Assembly (NCBI GenBank): GCA_013390785.1
Contig: JACASW010000002.1
Span: 1 to 64,000 of the forward strand
Direction of reading: 5' to 3'
From: Marine Group I thaumarchaeote
Lineage (GTDB): Archaea; Thermoproteota; Nitrososphaeria; Nitrososphaerales; Nitrosopumilaceae
Length of the DNA stretch: 64,000 nt
The notes under the pieces were generated by a model. The model was not told where the DNA came from and did not search any database. It saw only the letters and a program-made list of their open reading frames with translations. The first letter of the stretch is position 1. Each line of letters begins with the position of its first letter. This document shows positions 27,405 through 34,971 of this stretch, in pieces. The position numbers and the translations under genes were made by a program.

Positions 27405-27863
27405 ATGAAAGCCACATTTGGCGCAGGTTGTTTTTGGCATGTTGAGGAGATATTTAGGAAAACAAATGGAGTTAAATCAACACAAGTTGGTTATTCCGGT
27501 GGAATGAAACAAAACCCTACCTATGAAGAGGTGTGTACAGATACGACTGGACATGTCGAATCGGTGGAGGTTGACTATGATCCGGAGGAAATTTCATACG
27601 AAGATCTATTAAAGATTTTTTGGGATAATCACAATCCTACTACACCAAACAGACAGGGACCAGATATAGGAACACAGTATAGATCGGTGGTATTTTTTCA
27701 TACACCAGAACAAGGAAAAACTGCACTTGAAATGAAAACAAAATTAAATCCTATTGCAAAAGAAAAATTTAACGCAGAAATAGTGACAGAGATCAAACCT
27801 GCACAAGAATTCTATGTAGCAGAGGAATATCATCAACAATATTTTGCCAAATCCAATTTATGA
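27405..27863 (+). CDS. msrA: Peptide methionine sulfoxide reductase A
   Basis: It reduces methionine-S-sulfoxide in proteins, a repair step after oxidative damage. It is 152 residues. The catalytic motif GAGCFWHVEEIFR is at the N-terminus, followed by VGYSGG and the active-site tyrosine/aspartate region FWDNHNPTTPNRQGPDIGTQ. The usual C-terminal resolving cysteines are absent, so recycling probably uses another thiol. Confidence 0.95.
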   Translation: MKATFGAGCFWHVEEIFRKTNGVKSTQVGYSGGMKQNPTYEEVCTDTTGHVESVEVDYDPEEISYEDLLKIFWDNHNPTTPNRQGPDIGTQYRSVVFFHTPEQGKTALEMKTKLNPIAKEKFNAEIVTEIKPAQEFYVAEEYHQQYFAKSNL

Positions 27864-27877
27864 ATAAAACATCAATA

Positions 27878-27887
27878 TTTTTATAAG
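27878..27887 (+). promoter_or_regulatory. TATA-like box of the histone-H1-like gene
   Basis: TTTTTATAAG lies about 28-37 bases before the ATG at 27915 in a short, AT-rich intergenic gap. Confidence 0.45.
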
Positions 27888-27914
27888 TTAATTTTTACCA
27901 ATTCACAATTCATA

Positions 27915-28835
27915 ATGAAATCTTTCTCTAAAAAAGCAGTGCAGTTGCAGCAAAAAAAGACAAGATCATCAAAAATTCGTAACAAGGCTATACGATCTCT
28001 CAAAACAGCGAGAAAATTACATAGAAAGTCAACATCTGCTATTAATTCAATACAACGTAGAGTATCAAAAATTCATGCTGAATTAGATGATGTGTCTAAT
28101 GCATTACAACATAGCTTAGCCCAGAAAGAAAGCATTCAAAGATTGAAAATTAATGCAGAGGAACGTCTAAAACAAGAAAAAGAACGAAAAAAACAAATCG
28201 AGCGTGAAATTTCTTCAGCTACTAGTAATGTCAGGGATCAATTAGAGTTCACTTTGGATACAATTTCTGATCAGATTAATGAAATAAGAAATGAGATTAG
28301 ACAAAGAAACTCAACTGCTAGAAAAGTAGAAAAAATTATTGGAGAATGTAATACTAAAAAATCCAAACTATGTAGCCAAATCAAAAGAGCTACCAAGTCA
28401 AAACCACGTATAACCAAAATCATGAATGAAAGTAAGAAAAATGTAGCAAAACTAGAGAAAAGGTTACCGTCTCTCACCAAAACTGAGAAAAACATTAGAA
28501 AAAATTTCTCTAGAATTAACTCATCTATTAGGGAGCAGGCAAAAAGAAAGAAAGTAAGTCAAGCGAAATCACGAAGAGATAAGTCAAGAAAAGTAGCAGA
28601 AGCGAAGAGAATTCAAAATTTGGCTAGAAAACTTGCAACTCAGATGTTAGCGGGAAAAAGAAAAGCACCTAAGAAAACAAAGGCTAAAAGAAAAGCACCT
28701 AAGAAAACAAAGGCTAAAAGAAAAGCACCTAAGAAAACAAAGGCTAAAAGAAAAGCACCTAAGAAAACAAAGGCTAAAAGAAAAGCACCTAAGAAAACAA
28801 AGGCTAAAAGAAAAGCACCTAAGAAGCGTAGATAA
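27915..28835 (+). CDS. Lysine/arginine-rich coiled-coil protein with a histone-H1-like repeat tail
   Basis: A 306-residue, very basic protein. Residues ~1-250 are almost entirely helical with coiled-coil heptads (KINAEERLKQEKERKKQIER, and SSATSNVRDQLEFTLDTISD farther on). The C-terminal ~55 residues are perfect decapeptide repeats, KAPKKTKAKR, like the tails of eukaryotic H1 and bacterial histone-like proteins. It probably binds nucleic acid nonspecifically and may compact or bridge DNA. The adjacent convergent gene encodes an OB-fold protein. There are no enzyme motifs. The role is inferred from composition only. Confidence 0.8.
   Translation: MKSFSKKAVQLQQKKTRSSKIRNKAIRSLKTARKLHRKSTSAINSIQRRVSKIHAELDDVSNALQHSLAQKESIQRLKINAEERLKQEKERKKQIEREISSATSNVRDQLEFTLDTISDQINEIRNEIRQRNSTARKVEKIIGECNTKKSKLCSQIKRATKSKPRITKIMNESKKNVAKLEKRLPSLTKTEKNIRKNFSRINSSIREQAKRKKVSQAKSRRDKSRKVAEAKRIQNLARKLATQMLAGKRKAPKKTKAKRKAPKKTKAKRKAPKKTKAKRKAPKKTKAKRKAPKKTKAKRKAPKKRR
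28661..28810 (+). repeat. 30-bp perfect tandem repeats in the H1-like gene
   Basis: Five identical 30-base copies start at 28661, 28691, 28721, 28751 and 28781, with a partial sixth. Each encodes a KAPKKTKAKR-type decapeptide. Identity at every codon means recent expansion or active homogenisation, so copy number may vary between strains. Confidence 0.95.
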
Positions 28836-28871
28836 AAAATTAGAAAAATAACTAATTATTGTATTTCAGTA

Positions 28872-29168
28872 CTAACCAGAAATTACTTCCAGTTTTCCGT
28901 CCTTTCTACCTTTGTTCAACTGGATTTCGTTTCTAAAACTTGTTGTGTATCCACCTTCAAGAGAAACCATATCTCCATCTTTCACTTTCTCCGTATCTTC
29001 GGCCCAAAGTGTAAGCTTGATTGAACCAGAATCATCCGCCAAATATGCATCACAAACCTTGGTTTCACCAAACTTTGTATTTACAGTTCTGACCTCGCCT
29101 TTTCGTTCAATTTTTCCTTGAACGTTTATTCCACTTCTCATTTGTTTTGCTTCTTCGCATGTAGTCAT
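28872..29168 (-). CDS. Small OB-fold (RPA-like) nucleic-acid-binding protein
   Basis: A 98-residue single OB fold. The pattern GINVQGKIERKGEVRTVNTK, then VCDAYLADDSGSIKLTLWAE and KVKDGDMVSLEGGYTT, is typical of archaeal RPA/SSB OB domains. It is too small for a full RPA and has no zinc finger, so it may be a single-domain SSB or an accessory factor. It is convergent with the H1-like gene. Confidence 0.88.
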   Translation of the reverse strand: MTTCEEAKQMRSGINVQGKIERKGEVRTVNTKFGETKVCDAYLADDSGSIKLTLWAEDTEKVKDGDMVSLEGGYTTSFRNEIQLNKGRKDGKLEVISG

Positions 29169-29229
29169 ACAAAAATCTCTATTTCTTCAATTAATAACTT
29201 TTTTTAAATGTTCTAAAGCAGTTTATGGT

Positions 29230-29330
29230 GCAGGGGTATCGAAGCCCGGCCAACCGAGAAGGACTCAAGATTTTGGCAATGGGCCATCCTTTCCTTTAGG
29301 GGTTCGTGGGTTCAAATCCCACCTCCTGCA
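29230..29330 (+). tRNA. tRNA-Leu (CAA) with a 16-nt intron
   Basis: The acceptor stem GCAGGGG pairs with CTCCTGC (one G-U), with discriminator A at 29330 and no encoded CCA. The D stem is TCG/CGA, the anticodon stem AAGGA/TCCTT, the loop CT-CAA-GA (anticodon 29266-29268), there is a class II variable arm of about 14 nt, and the T stem is GTGGG/CCCAC. An intron of 16 nt, about 29270-29285, falls at the canonical 37/38 position. The mature length is 85 nt. Intron ends are placed by convention. Confidence 0.93.
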
Positions 29331-29398
29331 TTTTATTTCAAAAGAATGTCATCATATCTTTTCTCAAGAGTTTTAGAGATCTACTCTTTCTATAACCT

Positions 29399-30019
29399 AT
29401 GGTTGATATCATTGAGACAATTATGGAATATTCCTACATTGGAATATTCTTTTTATTGATTGCAGTCAATGCAGCACCGATTTTAATGCCTCCAACCTGG
29501 ATTATCCTTTCATCATTTTTTGCGTTAGATGCATCACTTGATCCATTCGTCTTGGCATTAGTTGGAGCAACTGGCGCCACAATAGGTCGATTCTTTTTAA
29601 AACGCATAAGCGGTCTTTTCCGAAGATTTGTAGGTAAGGAACAAGAATCAAATCTAGATGCTATAGGCAATTTTCTAAATAAGAAAAAATTTGGATACAC
29701 GTTGACATCTTTTCTGTTTGCAGCAACACCACTGCCCAGCAATATGTTATTCATTACATATGGGATGATGAAGGCGAAAAGTATAGGACTCTATATCGGA
29801 TTTTGGGTTGGTAGGCTTGTATCCTACTACGTAATGATCACAATAAGCGAAGCTGTACTCACACCACTTTTAGAACTATTCGAAGATAGAATAATTGGAA
29901 TTATTGTAGCAGACATTGTTGGTATAGGCTCCGTGATATTTTTCACATGCATCAATTGGCAGGCACTTCTGTTTGAACGAAAACTAAGGTTTGTCAGACC
30001 AAAACTCTGGCGGATTTAA
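29399..30019 (+). CDS. VTT/DedA-like membrane protein
   Basis: A 206-residue membrane protein with about five hydrophobic stretches. The N-terminal re-entrant region VNAAPILMPPTWIILSSFF and the later FAATPLPSNMLFITYGMMKA resemble the VTT (SNARE-associated, DedA) fold, whose members move or scramble lipids. A glycine/arginine motif (GATGATIGRFFLKR) lies between them. The substrate is unknown. It begins 68 bases after tRNA-Leu on the same strand. Confidence 0.8.
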   Translation: MVDIIETIMEYSYIGIFFLLIAVNAAPILMPPTWIILSSFFALDASLDPFVLALVGATGATIGRFFLKRISGLFRRFVGKEQESNLDAIGNFLNKKKFGYTLTSFLFAATPLPSNMLFITYGMMKAKSIGLYIGFWVGRLVSYYVMITISEAVLTPLLELFEDRIIGIIVADIVGIGSVIFFTCINWQALLFERKLRFVRPKLWRI

Positions 30020-30027
30020 GAAATATT

Positions 30028-30339
30028 TTATCCATAATCGACATATCTATCATATCGCTTTTCAACCTCAGGATTTTTTCCATTACTTATCTTTTCCAGT
30101 TCTACGGCGTTTCGTTTTTTTAAATAATTAACAATTTCTTCAAAATTCTTATCCTGAGGATATACATTTACCAGAGGCTCTAACATTTTGAAATATTCAG
30201 TTACTTTTTCCCTAAATTCCTCCCTTGTTGGTTTTTTAATTTTGTTTAGACGAAACCAGATAGTAGCCCAACTACAACCTACCACATGTGGTAGTAAGTC
30301 AAAAGCAGATTGTATCTCAAAGCGCTCGTCGTCTATCAT
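30028..30339 (-). CDS. Hypothetical protein, 103 aa, cotranscribed with hemB
   Basis: A soluble, mixed-charge helical protein (AFDLLPHVVGCSWATIWFRL in the N-terminal part; EYFKMLEPLVNVYPQDKNFE later) with one cysteine. Its ATG overlaps the hemB stop by 4 bases, so it is the last gene of the heme operon read from sirC through hemA and hemB. A heme-related role is only inferred from position. The family is not recognised. Confidence 0.75.
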   Translation of the reverse strand: MIDDERFEIQSAFDLLPHVVGCSWATIWFRLNKIKKPTREEFREKVTEYFKMLEPLVNVYPQDKNFEEIVNYLKKRNAVELEKISNGKNPEVEKRYDRYVDYG

Positions 30340-31334
30340 GAACTATCGCTAATTATTTTTGCACCTGACTTTGCCAAATATGTAACGATAAAATCAGCCC
30401 CAGCACGTTTGATAGAAGATAGAATCTCATTTGTTATTTGATCTTCATTAATCCATCCTTGATTGGCAGCAGCCTTCACCATGGCATATTCGCCAGATAC
30501 GCTGTATGCCGAAACTGGAATATTGAATCTTTTCTTGGCTTCTGCAATCAAGTCAAGATAGGATAGTGCAGGTTTTATCATCACTATGTCTACACCCTCT
30601 TCAACATCCGCTTCAACTTCTCTCATGGCTTCACGTGGATTTGTAAATGGAACTTGGTATGTTTTCCTGTCACCAAACTGTGGTGCACATTCCGCGGCAT
30701 CCCTAAATGGTGAATAAAATGATGAGCTGTGTTTTGCTGAATGTGACATTATGATCACGTCCTTAAAATCAGCATCATCTAATCCCTTTCTTATAGCAGA
30801 AACTTGGCCATCCATCATTGCAGACGGAGAAACCACATCAACACCAACCTTTGCCTGGCTAACAGCAATCTTGGTTAACGTTTCAATACTTAGATCATTG
30901 TCTATCTTTTTGTCATTAATTATTCCACAATGACCTGAATTGGTATATTGACATAAGCAAACATCAGCCATTATAGAGATTTTATCACCAAAATTATTTT
31001 TTATTTCAGAAATTGCTTTCTGCACAATGCCGTCATCGGCAAACGCAGACGTACCCTTGTCATCTTTTTGCGAAGGAATACCGAACAACATTACCGCTGG
31101 AATTTTTAAATCAGAAATGTTTTGCACTTCATTTGAAACTTCTGACAAAGGCAGTCTCATAATGTCTGGCATTGAATCAACAGATTTCTTTTCTTTCAGC
31201 CCTTCTTCCACAAAAATTGGACAGACCAAATCATTTGTAGATAATCTAACTTCCTGTACCAGGTTTCTTATATTTTCATTAACTCTCAGTCGTCTCAATC
31301 TTTTTGAGGGGAATGTAGTCATGCCAAAAATCAA
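30336..31334 (-). CDS. hemB: Delta-aminolevulinic acid dehydratase (porphobilinogen synthase)
   Basis: It condenses two 5-aminolevulinates to porphobilinogen. Its 332 residues match the family. The metal site reads DVCLCQYTNSGHCG with three cysteines, indicating the zinc type. The active-site lysines are in MSHSAKHSSSFYSPFRD and VDIVMIKPALSYLD. It is in an operon with hemA and sirC, 34 bases after hemA. Confidence 0.95.
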   Translation of the reverse strand: MIFGMTTFPSKRLRRLRVNENIRNLVQEVRLSTNDLVCPIFVEEGLKEKKSVDSMPDIMRLPLSEVSNEVQNISDLKIPAVMLFGIPSQKDDKGTSAFADDGIVQKAISEIKNNFGDKISIMADVCLCQYTNSGHCGIINDKKIDNDLSIETLTKIAVSQAKVGVDVVSPSAMMDGQVSAIRKGLDDADFKDVIIMSHSAKHSSSFYSPFRDAAECAPQFGDRKTYQVPFTNPREAMREVEADVEEGVDIVMIKPALSYLDLIAEAKKRFNIPVSAYSVSGEYAMVKAAANQGWINEDQITNEILSSIKRAGADFIVTYLAKSGAKIISDSS

Positions 31335-31368
31335 ACAACATACAATATAATCTTAGGTTAGAGTTTTG

Positions 31369-32622
31369 TTATTCCTTTTTCTTATAGACGAATAATTTAC
31401 TTGCGATATCCAACAAGTCAGGATTTCCCTGCTCAGAGGCTTTTCTTAAATTATTCATGGGTGTAGAAACAATGCTTTCTACAACAGCCTTTGTCAGGTC
31501 ATCAATGATTCTTATTCTTTCTTCGTCAGTTTCCCCTAACATTTGAAGTGCCTTTTGTAGTTCCTTCACTCTCAGAGAATCTGCATTGGTAAAGACATCC
31601 TTAACCAGTGGTTCCGCATCGAGTCGTTTCATTGTCGCTTCAATAATTGGAACTTCTTCACTAATTATATTTTCCACTGTGGAAACTTTATCTTTTCTTT
31701 TTTTCATGTTTTTGTCCACCATCTCGGCAATCTGATCAATATTCATCAGTTTAATTCCAGGAATAGTAGCAACTTTTTCATCTACTGTTCTAGGGTTTGA
31801 CAAATCAAGTATCATGGTTCCAGATTTATTTTTCATAGCATCTTTCATTTTATCAAATGTAACTAGGAAATATGGTGCTGTGGTCGCAACAAATATGATT
31901 TCATAATCGCTGAATCCTGTTAGTACGTCTTCAAATTTTATTGGTTTTCCCCCAAGCGTTTGAGAGAACCCAACGGATCGTTCTAAAGTTCGACTAGTAA
32001 CATTGAATGCATATCCCCTTTTCTTTAGAGACTTGGCAACCATCGTTGCAGCTTCCCCTGTACCGATAAGTAGCACGCGTTTTGATTTAATGTCATCAAT
32101 ATTTTCCTCCGCAAGTTTGACAGCCATGGAACCAAGTGATATTCCACCTCTGCCTATTCCAGTAGAATTTCTAATACGAGTTCCAATCCTGATAGATCTT
32201 TCAAATAATTTATTCAGTCTTTTACCTGATGCATCAACCTTTCTCGCAGCTGAAATTGATTCTTTAATTTGGCCAAGAATTTGTTCTTCCCCAACAACCA
32301 ACGATTCCAGACCTGATGTGAGTTTTAACAGGTGTTCATATGCATCCCTATTCTCGCACACTTCAAGTGTATCTCTAAACGCATTGTCATCTAGTCCAGT
32401 AAGTGATGCCCATGTGTTTTTGATTTCATCAACGTTATGATTATCTGATGTGGCAAAGAGTTCAATCCTGTTACATGTTTGAATTATTACACATTCTGAA
32501 ACGCTAGAATTTTTTTTGAAAGTTAAACATGCATTGGGCATATCTTTGAAGGCAAATTTCTCTAAAACATGAATTGGTGATTTCCTAAAAGTTACTCGAG
32601 CGTTGATAATATTTTGTTTCAT
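31369..32622 (-). CDS. hemA: Glutamyl-tRNA reductase
   Basis: It reduces Glu-tRNA to glutamate-1-semialdehyde, the first step of the C5 route. It is 417 residues. The catalytic cysteine is in VIIQTCNRIELFA near residue 50, followed by LTSGLESLVVGEEQILGQIK and the NADPH loop LLIGTGEAATMVAKSL. The start overlaps the sirC stop by 4 bases (ATGA), giving sirC-hemA-hemB as one unit. It supplies HemL of the other cluster. Confidence 0.95.
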   Translation of the reverse strand: MKQNIINARVTFRKSPIHVLEKFAFKDMPNACLTFKKNSSVSECVIIQTCNRIELFATSDNHNVDEIKNTWASLTGLDDNAFRDTLEVCENRDAYEHLLKLTSGLESLVVGEEQILGQIKESISAARKVDASGKRLNKLFERSIRIGTRIRNSTGIGRGGISLGSMAVKLAEENIDDIKSKRVLLIGTGEAATMVAKSLKKRGYAFNVTSRTLERSVGFSQTLGGKPIKFEDVLTGFSDYEIIFVATTAPYFLVTFDKMKDAMKNKSGTMILDLSNPRTVDEKVATIPGIKLMNIDQIAEMVDKNMKKRKDKVSTVENIISEEVPIIEATMKRLDAEPLVKDVFTNADSLRVKELQKALQMLGETDEERIRIIDDLTKAVVESIVSTPMNNLRKASEQGNPDLLDIASKLFVYKKKE

Positions 32623-33275
32623 GTCAATTCCCTCAGCATTTTTTTTACTCGTCCCTGTGCCATTTTGTATTTTCCTTCTTTTAATAATCCTTTTACACGC
32701 TTGTCATTCATTACTCCGTACAGGAATTTTTTGCGATCTAATTGGGTTGAGAGCACTTGTTTTGCCTCAAATCTTGCAAATTTCTGCAGTTTGATTTGAT
32801 AGATATCCTCGCTTGAGATATTTTTCTTCAAGAAGGATTCTGTCTTTATCTTGATCTTTCTTGCCATCGCAGGACTGCTTCCGCCAGTTGATACTGCAAC
32901 TTGTACCGTGTCTGCGATGTTGATCACGGAAGGATGGGAAAAGTCGCTAATCTCAGGATCATCTGACGCATAAGCATAGGATTTCATTTTCCTAGCCTTT
33001 TCAACAATTTTTCTGTTCAGCGCCTTGTCAGTGGTAGTAGCCATGACCAGATATGGCTTGTATTTTGAAAGAAAGCTTGCGTCATTTAGTTTGATTTTTT
33101 TAAATTTGATTTTTCTTTGCTTAGTGTATTTCTCAATTTGAGGATTTGAATTACTGCTTATCACAAGAATTTCACAGTCCTGTGTCAAGAGCGAGCTCAC
33201 TTTCTTCATGCCTTCGTTTCCAGAGCCAACTACGATGACGAGGTTTCCCTTTAGGTGTAGATCAACAATCAACAC
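32619..33275 (-). CDS. Precorrin-2 dehydrogenase / sirohydrochlorin ferrochelatase-type protein
   Basis: A 218-residue protein like the N-terminal part of CysG, Met8p or SirC. The NAD-binding loop is VIVVGSGNEGMKKVSSLL, the mid motif is YLVMATTTDKALNRKIVEKA, and the family hallmark is VAVSTGGSSPAMARKIK. It oxidises precorrin-2 to sirohydrochlorin and may insert iron. It is first in the operon with hemA and hemB and divergent from the siroheme decarboxylase gene, so the siroheme steps are grouped. Confidence 0.92.
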   Translation of the reverse strand: MLIVDLHLKGNLVIVVGSGNEGMKKVSSLLTQDCEILVISSNSNPQIEKYTKQRKIKFKKIKLNDASFLSKYKPYLVMATTTDKALNRKIVEKARKMKSYAYASDDPEISDFSHPSVINIADTVQVAVSTGGSSPAMARKIKIKTESFLKKNISSEDIYQIKLQKFARFEAKQVLSTQLDRKKFLYGVMNDKRVKGLLKEGKYKMAQGRVKKMLRELT

Positions 33276-33353
33276 TCAGGCACACCGTGGATGATATTTA
33301 TAGATTAGAGAAAGCCAGCTACATTTTTTAATTGACACTAAAGATCTGGAGTA

Positions 33354-34376
33354 TTGTCTAATATGGATAAACTAGATACTGAAATTCTAAACGAGATACA
33401 GTGGACATTTCCATTGGTAGCCAAACCATTCGATGAAATTGCAAAGAAATTTGACATTTCACCTGATGAGGTAAAGGAAAAACTGATTCAGCTTAAGAGA
33501 AAAGGTGTTCTGAGACAGCTCAGTGCAATCTTTGACACAAGGAAGCTGGGATATACCAGTTCACTAGTGGCAATGGAAATTGAACCTGACAAGCTGGAAC
33601 ATGTTGCACATCAAATCAACAAACATCCTGGCGTAAGCCATAACTATGAAAGAGAACATGAGTTCAATCTCTGGTTTACTTTGGCTGTACCTCCTGGCAC
33701 CGACTTGGAAAAGGAGTTAGAGAAATTTGCAAAGTTGGACGGAATCAAGAAGACAAGAATGCTTCCTACGTTACAACTGTTCAAGATTGGAGTAAAGCTG
33801 GACATGGTTGATGACAAAAAACATGATGTAAAGCCATCCGAAGAAAAGAAAAAAGTTACCGATGTAAAGTTTGTCCCAACTGAGGAAGATAAGGAGTTCA
33901 TCAGACAGTTACAAAAAGATATGGAGATAGTTGACAGACCTTTCCAAAAGGCTGCTGAAAATCTGGGAATGACTGAGGAGCAAATTTTTGAAAAGTTACA
34001 TCACTACGAAGAGATTGGAGTTATGAGAAGATATGCAGCAATTTTACGACATAGGGAAGCTGGCTTTACTGCCAATGGAATGATTGTATGGAAAGTTCCG
34101 GAAGGGCGAATCACCGAAGTTGGAAACAAGCTTGGTGCTTTTCCACAGGTAAGCCATTGCTATGAGAGACCGGTATATCCAGACTGGCCATACAATGTGT
34201 TTTCAATGATTCATTGCAAGTCTTTTGATGAAGCAGGAGAAGTCGCTGGACAAATTCAGAAGCAGATTGATGTTGACGAATACAAGATTCTATTCAGTGC
34301 AAAGGAATTCAAGAAGACAAGGGTAGAATATTTTGTCGAGAATGAATTCAGTTTAGAAGAGAAAATCACTGCCTAA
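33354..34376 (+). CDS. Fused siroheme decarboxylase (AhbA-AhbB)
   Basis: A 340-residue tandem of two AsnC/Lrp-like units. Each has a winged helix (DTEILNEIQWTFPLVAKPFD; EFIRQLQKDMEIVDRPFQKA) and a ligand-binding ferredoxin-like domain. The diagnostic motifs are VSHNYEREHEFNLWFTL in the first half and VSHCYERPVYPDWPYNVFSM in the second, matching AhbA and AhbB, which decarboxylate siroheme to didecarboxysiroheme on the way to heme. A charged linker (residues ~155-180) joins them. The enzymes are usually two polypeptides, so this is a fusion. It is often misannotated as a transcription regulator. Confidence 0.88.
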   Translation: MSNMDKLDTEILNEIQWTFPLVAKPFDEIAKKFDISPDEVKEKLIQLKRKGVLRQLSAIFDTRKLGYTSSLVAMEIEPDKLEHVAHQINKHPGVSHNYEREHEFNLWFTLAVPPGTDLEKELEKFAKLDGIKKTRMLPTLQLFKIGVKLDMVDDKKHDVKPSEEKKKVTDVKFVPTEEDKEFIRQLQKDMEIVDRPFQKAAENLGMTEEQIFEKLHHYEEIGVMRRYAAILRHREAGFTANGMIVWKVPEGRITEVGNKLGAFPQVSHCYERPVYPDWPYNVFSMIHCKSFDEAGEVAGQIQKQIDVDEYKILFSAKEFKKTRVEYFVENEFSLEEKITA

Positions 34377-34380
34377 TTTT

Positions 34381-34623
34381 CTAAGATTTCTCTGATTTTG
34401 TTAAACCACTGTGAAAAGGATCCTTTAGCTCTTCCTTTTGTGTGAATTCTTGAATAGAATTTAATACATCTCTTACTTTTTTATTATTTTTCATAAAATA
34501 AGTTTGAATGACCTTTTGAAATTCAGGCCTGATATTTTCTATTAGTTCTGCCTGACCTTGAATATATTGATCCCATGCAAGAATTAAAGAATCGTTTTCT
34601 TCAATTTTTTCCTTATCGTTCAT
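34381..34623 (-). CDS. Small hypothetical protein, 80 aa (MNDKEKI start)
   Basis: A helical, acidic/basic protein without cysteines (SLILAWDQYIQGQAELIENI, then FQKVIQTYFMKNNKKVRDVL). Its first 25 bases around the start codon are identical to those of the next upstream small gene, giving the shared N-terminus MNDKEKI. It is the last gene of the run that begins with sufC or the chlorite-dismutase-family gene, after a 44-base gap. The function is unknown. Confidence 0.65.
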   Translation of the reverse strand: MNDKEKIEENDSLILAWDQYIQGQAELIENIRPEFQKVIQTYFMKNNKKVRDVLNSIQEFTQKEELKDPFHSGLTKSEKS

Positions 34624-34667
34624 AATATTCTAAGATCATACTAACTGATTAAATTTTAGCAGATAAT

Positions 34668-34847
34668 CTAAGTTAGAATTTCCTTAATTTTCTCTAATAC
34701 TCTTTTTTGGCTTTCAAGAATCTCAATAACCGACTCTTTTTCTGGCAAGTCTTTGGATGAAGCACATTTTTTGAGATTGGTATTGGTTCTTACAAGAAAT
34801 GAGTCAATGAACATTGCAGCTTTTTTGATTTTTTCCTTATCGTTCAT
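34668..34847 (-). CDS. Small hypothetical protein, 59 aa (MNDKEKI start)
   Basis: Helical and lysine-rich (VLEKIKEILT at the end) with one cysteine. An upstream TTG/ATG extension is possible (to 34886), but 34847 is chosen because its start region matches the start of the 80-residue gene base for base over about 25 nt. The body sequences after the shared N-terminus are only loosely alike. It lies 4 bases after the putative 37-codon ORF. The function is unknown. Confidence 0.6.
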   Translation of the reverse strand: MNDKEKIKKAAMFIDSFLVRTNTNLKKCASSKDLPEKESVIEILESQKRVLEKIKEILT

Positions 34848-34851
34848 AATA

Positions 34852-34965
34852 TCAGTCCGTATCCTTAGGAGGTTTAACAATATCACGTAAATCCTTTACA
34901 AGAAGCCGTAAGCAACGCCTGCAGCACCACCAATATTTGCCGTTGCATTTTCCTTCATCGTCCAT
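34852..34965 (-). CDS. Putative 37-aa Cys-rich peptide, or frameshifted remnant of a MNDKEKI gene
   Basis: The ORF starts 6 bases after the aldo/keto reductase stop and encodes MDDEGKCNGKYWWCCRRC plus a basic tail, with four cysteines in the first 18 residues. Its start region resembles the two MNDKEKI genes. Removing one base near 34955 would give MDDKENATANIGGAAG in the same frame as those genes, and an alternative 20-codon ORF at 34896-34958 reads that way (MKENATANIGGAAGVAYGFL). It may therefore be a metal-binding peptide or a decayed repeat copy; I cannot decide from sequence. Confidence 0.35.
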   Translation of the reverse strand: MDDEGKCNGKYWWCCRRCLRLLVKDLRDIVKPPKDTD

Positions 34966-34971
34966 GATATT

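Noticed and set aside
28661-28810. CRISPR-like direct repeats
   Set aside because: The copies are contiguous with no spacers and encode in-frame decapeptides.
29230-29330. tRNA as an integration site of a mobile element
   Set aside because: No integrase, duplicated tRNA 3' end or foreign gene block follows tRNA-Leu.
33354-34376. Lrp/AsnC transcription regulator
   Set aside because: The HNYERE/HCYERP motifs and heme-gene context match siroheme decarboxylase halves, which share the Lrp fold.
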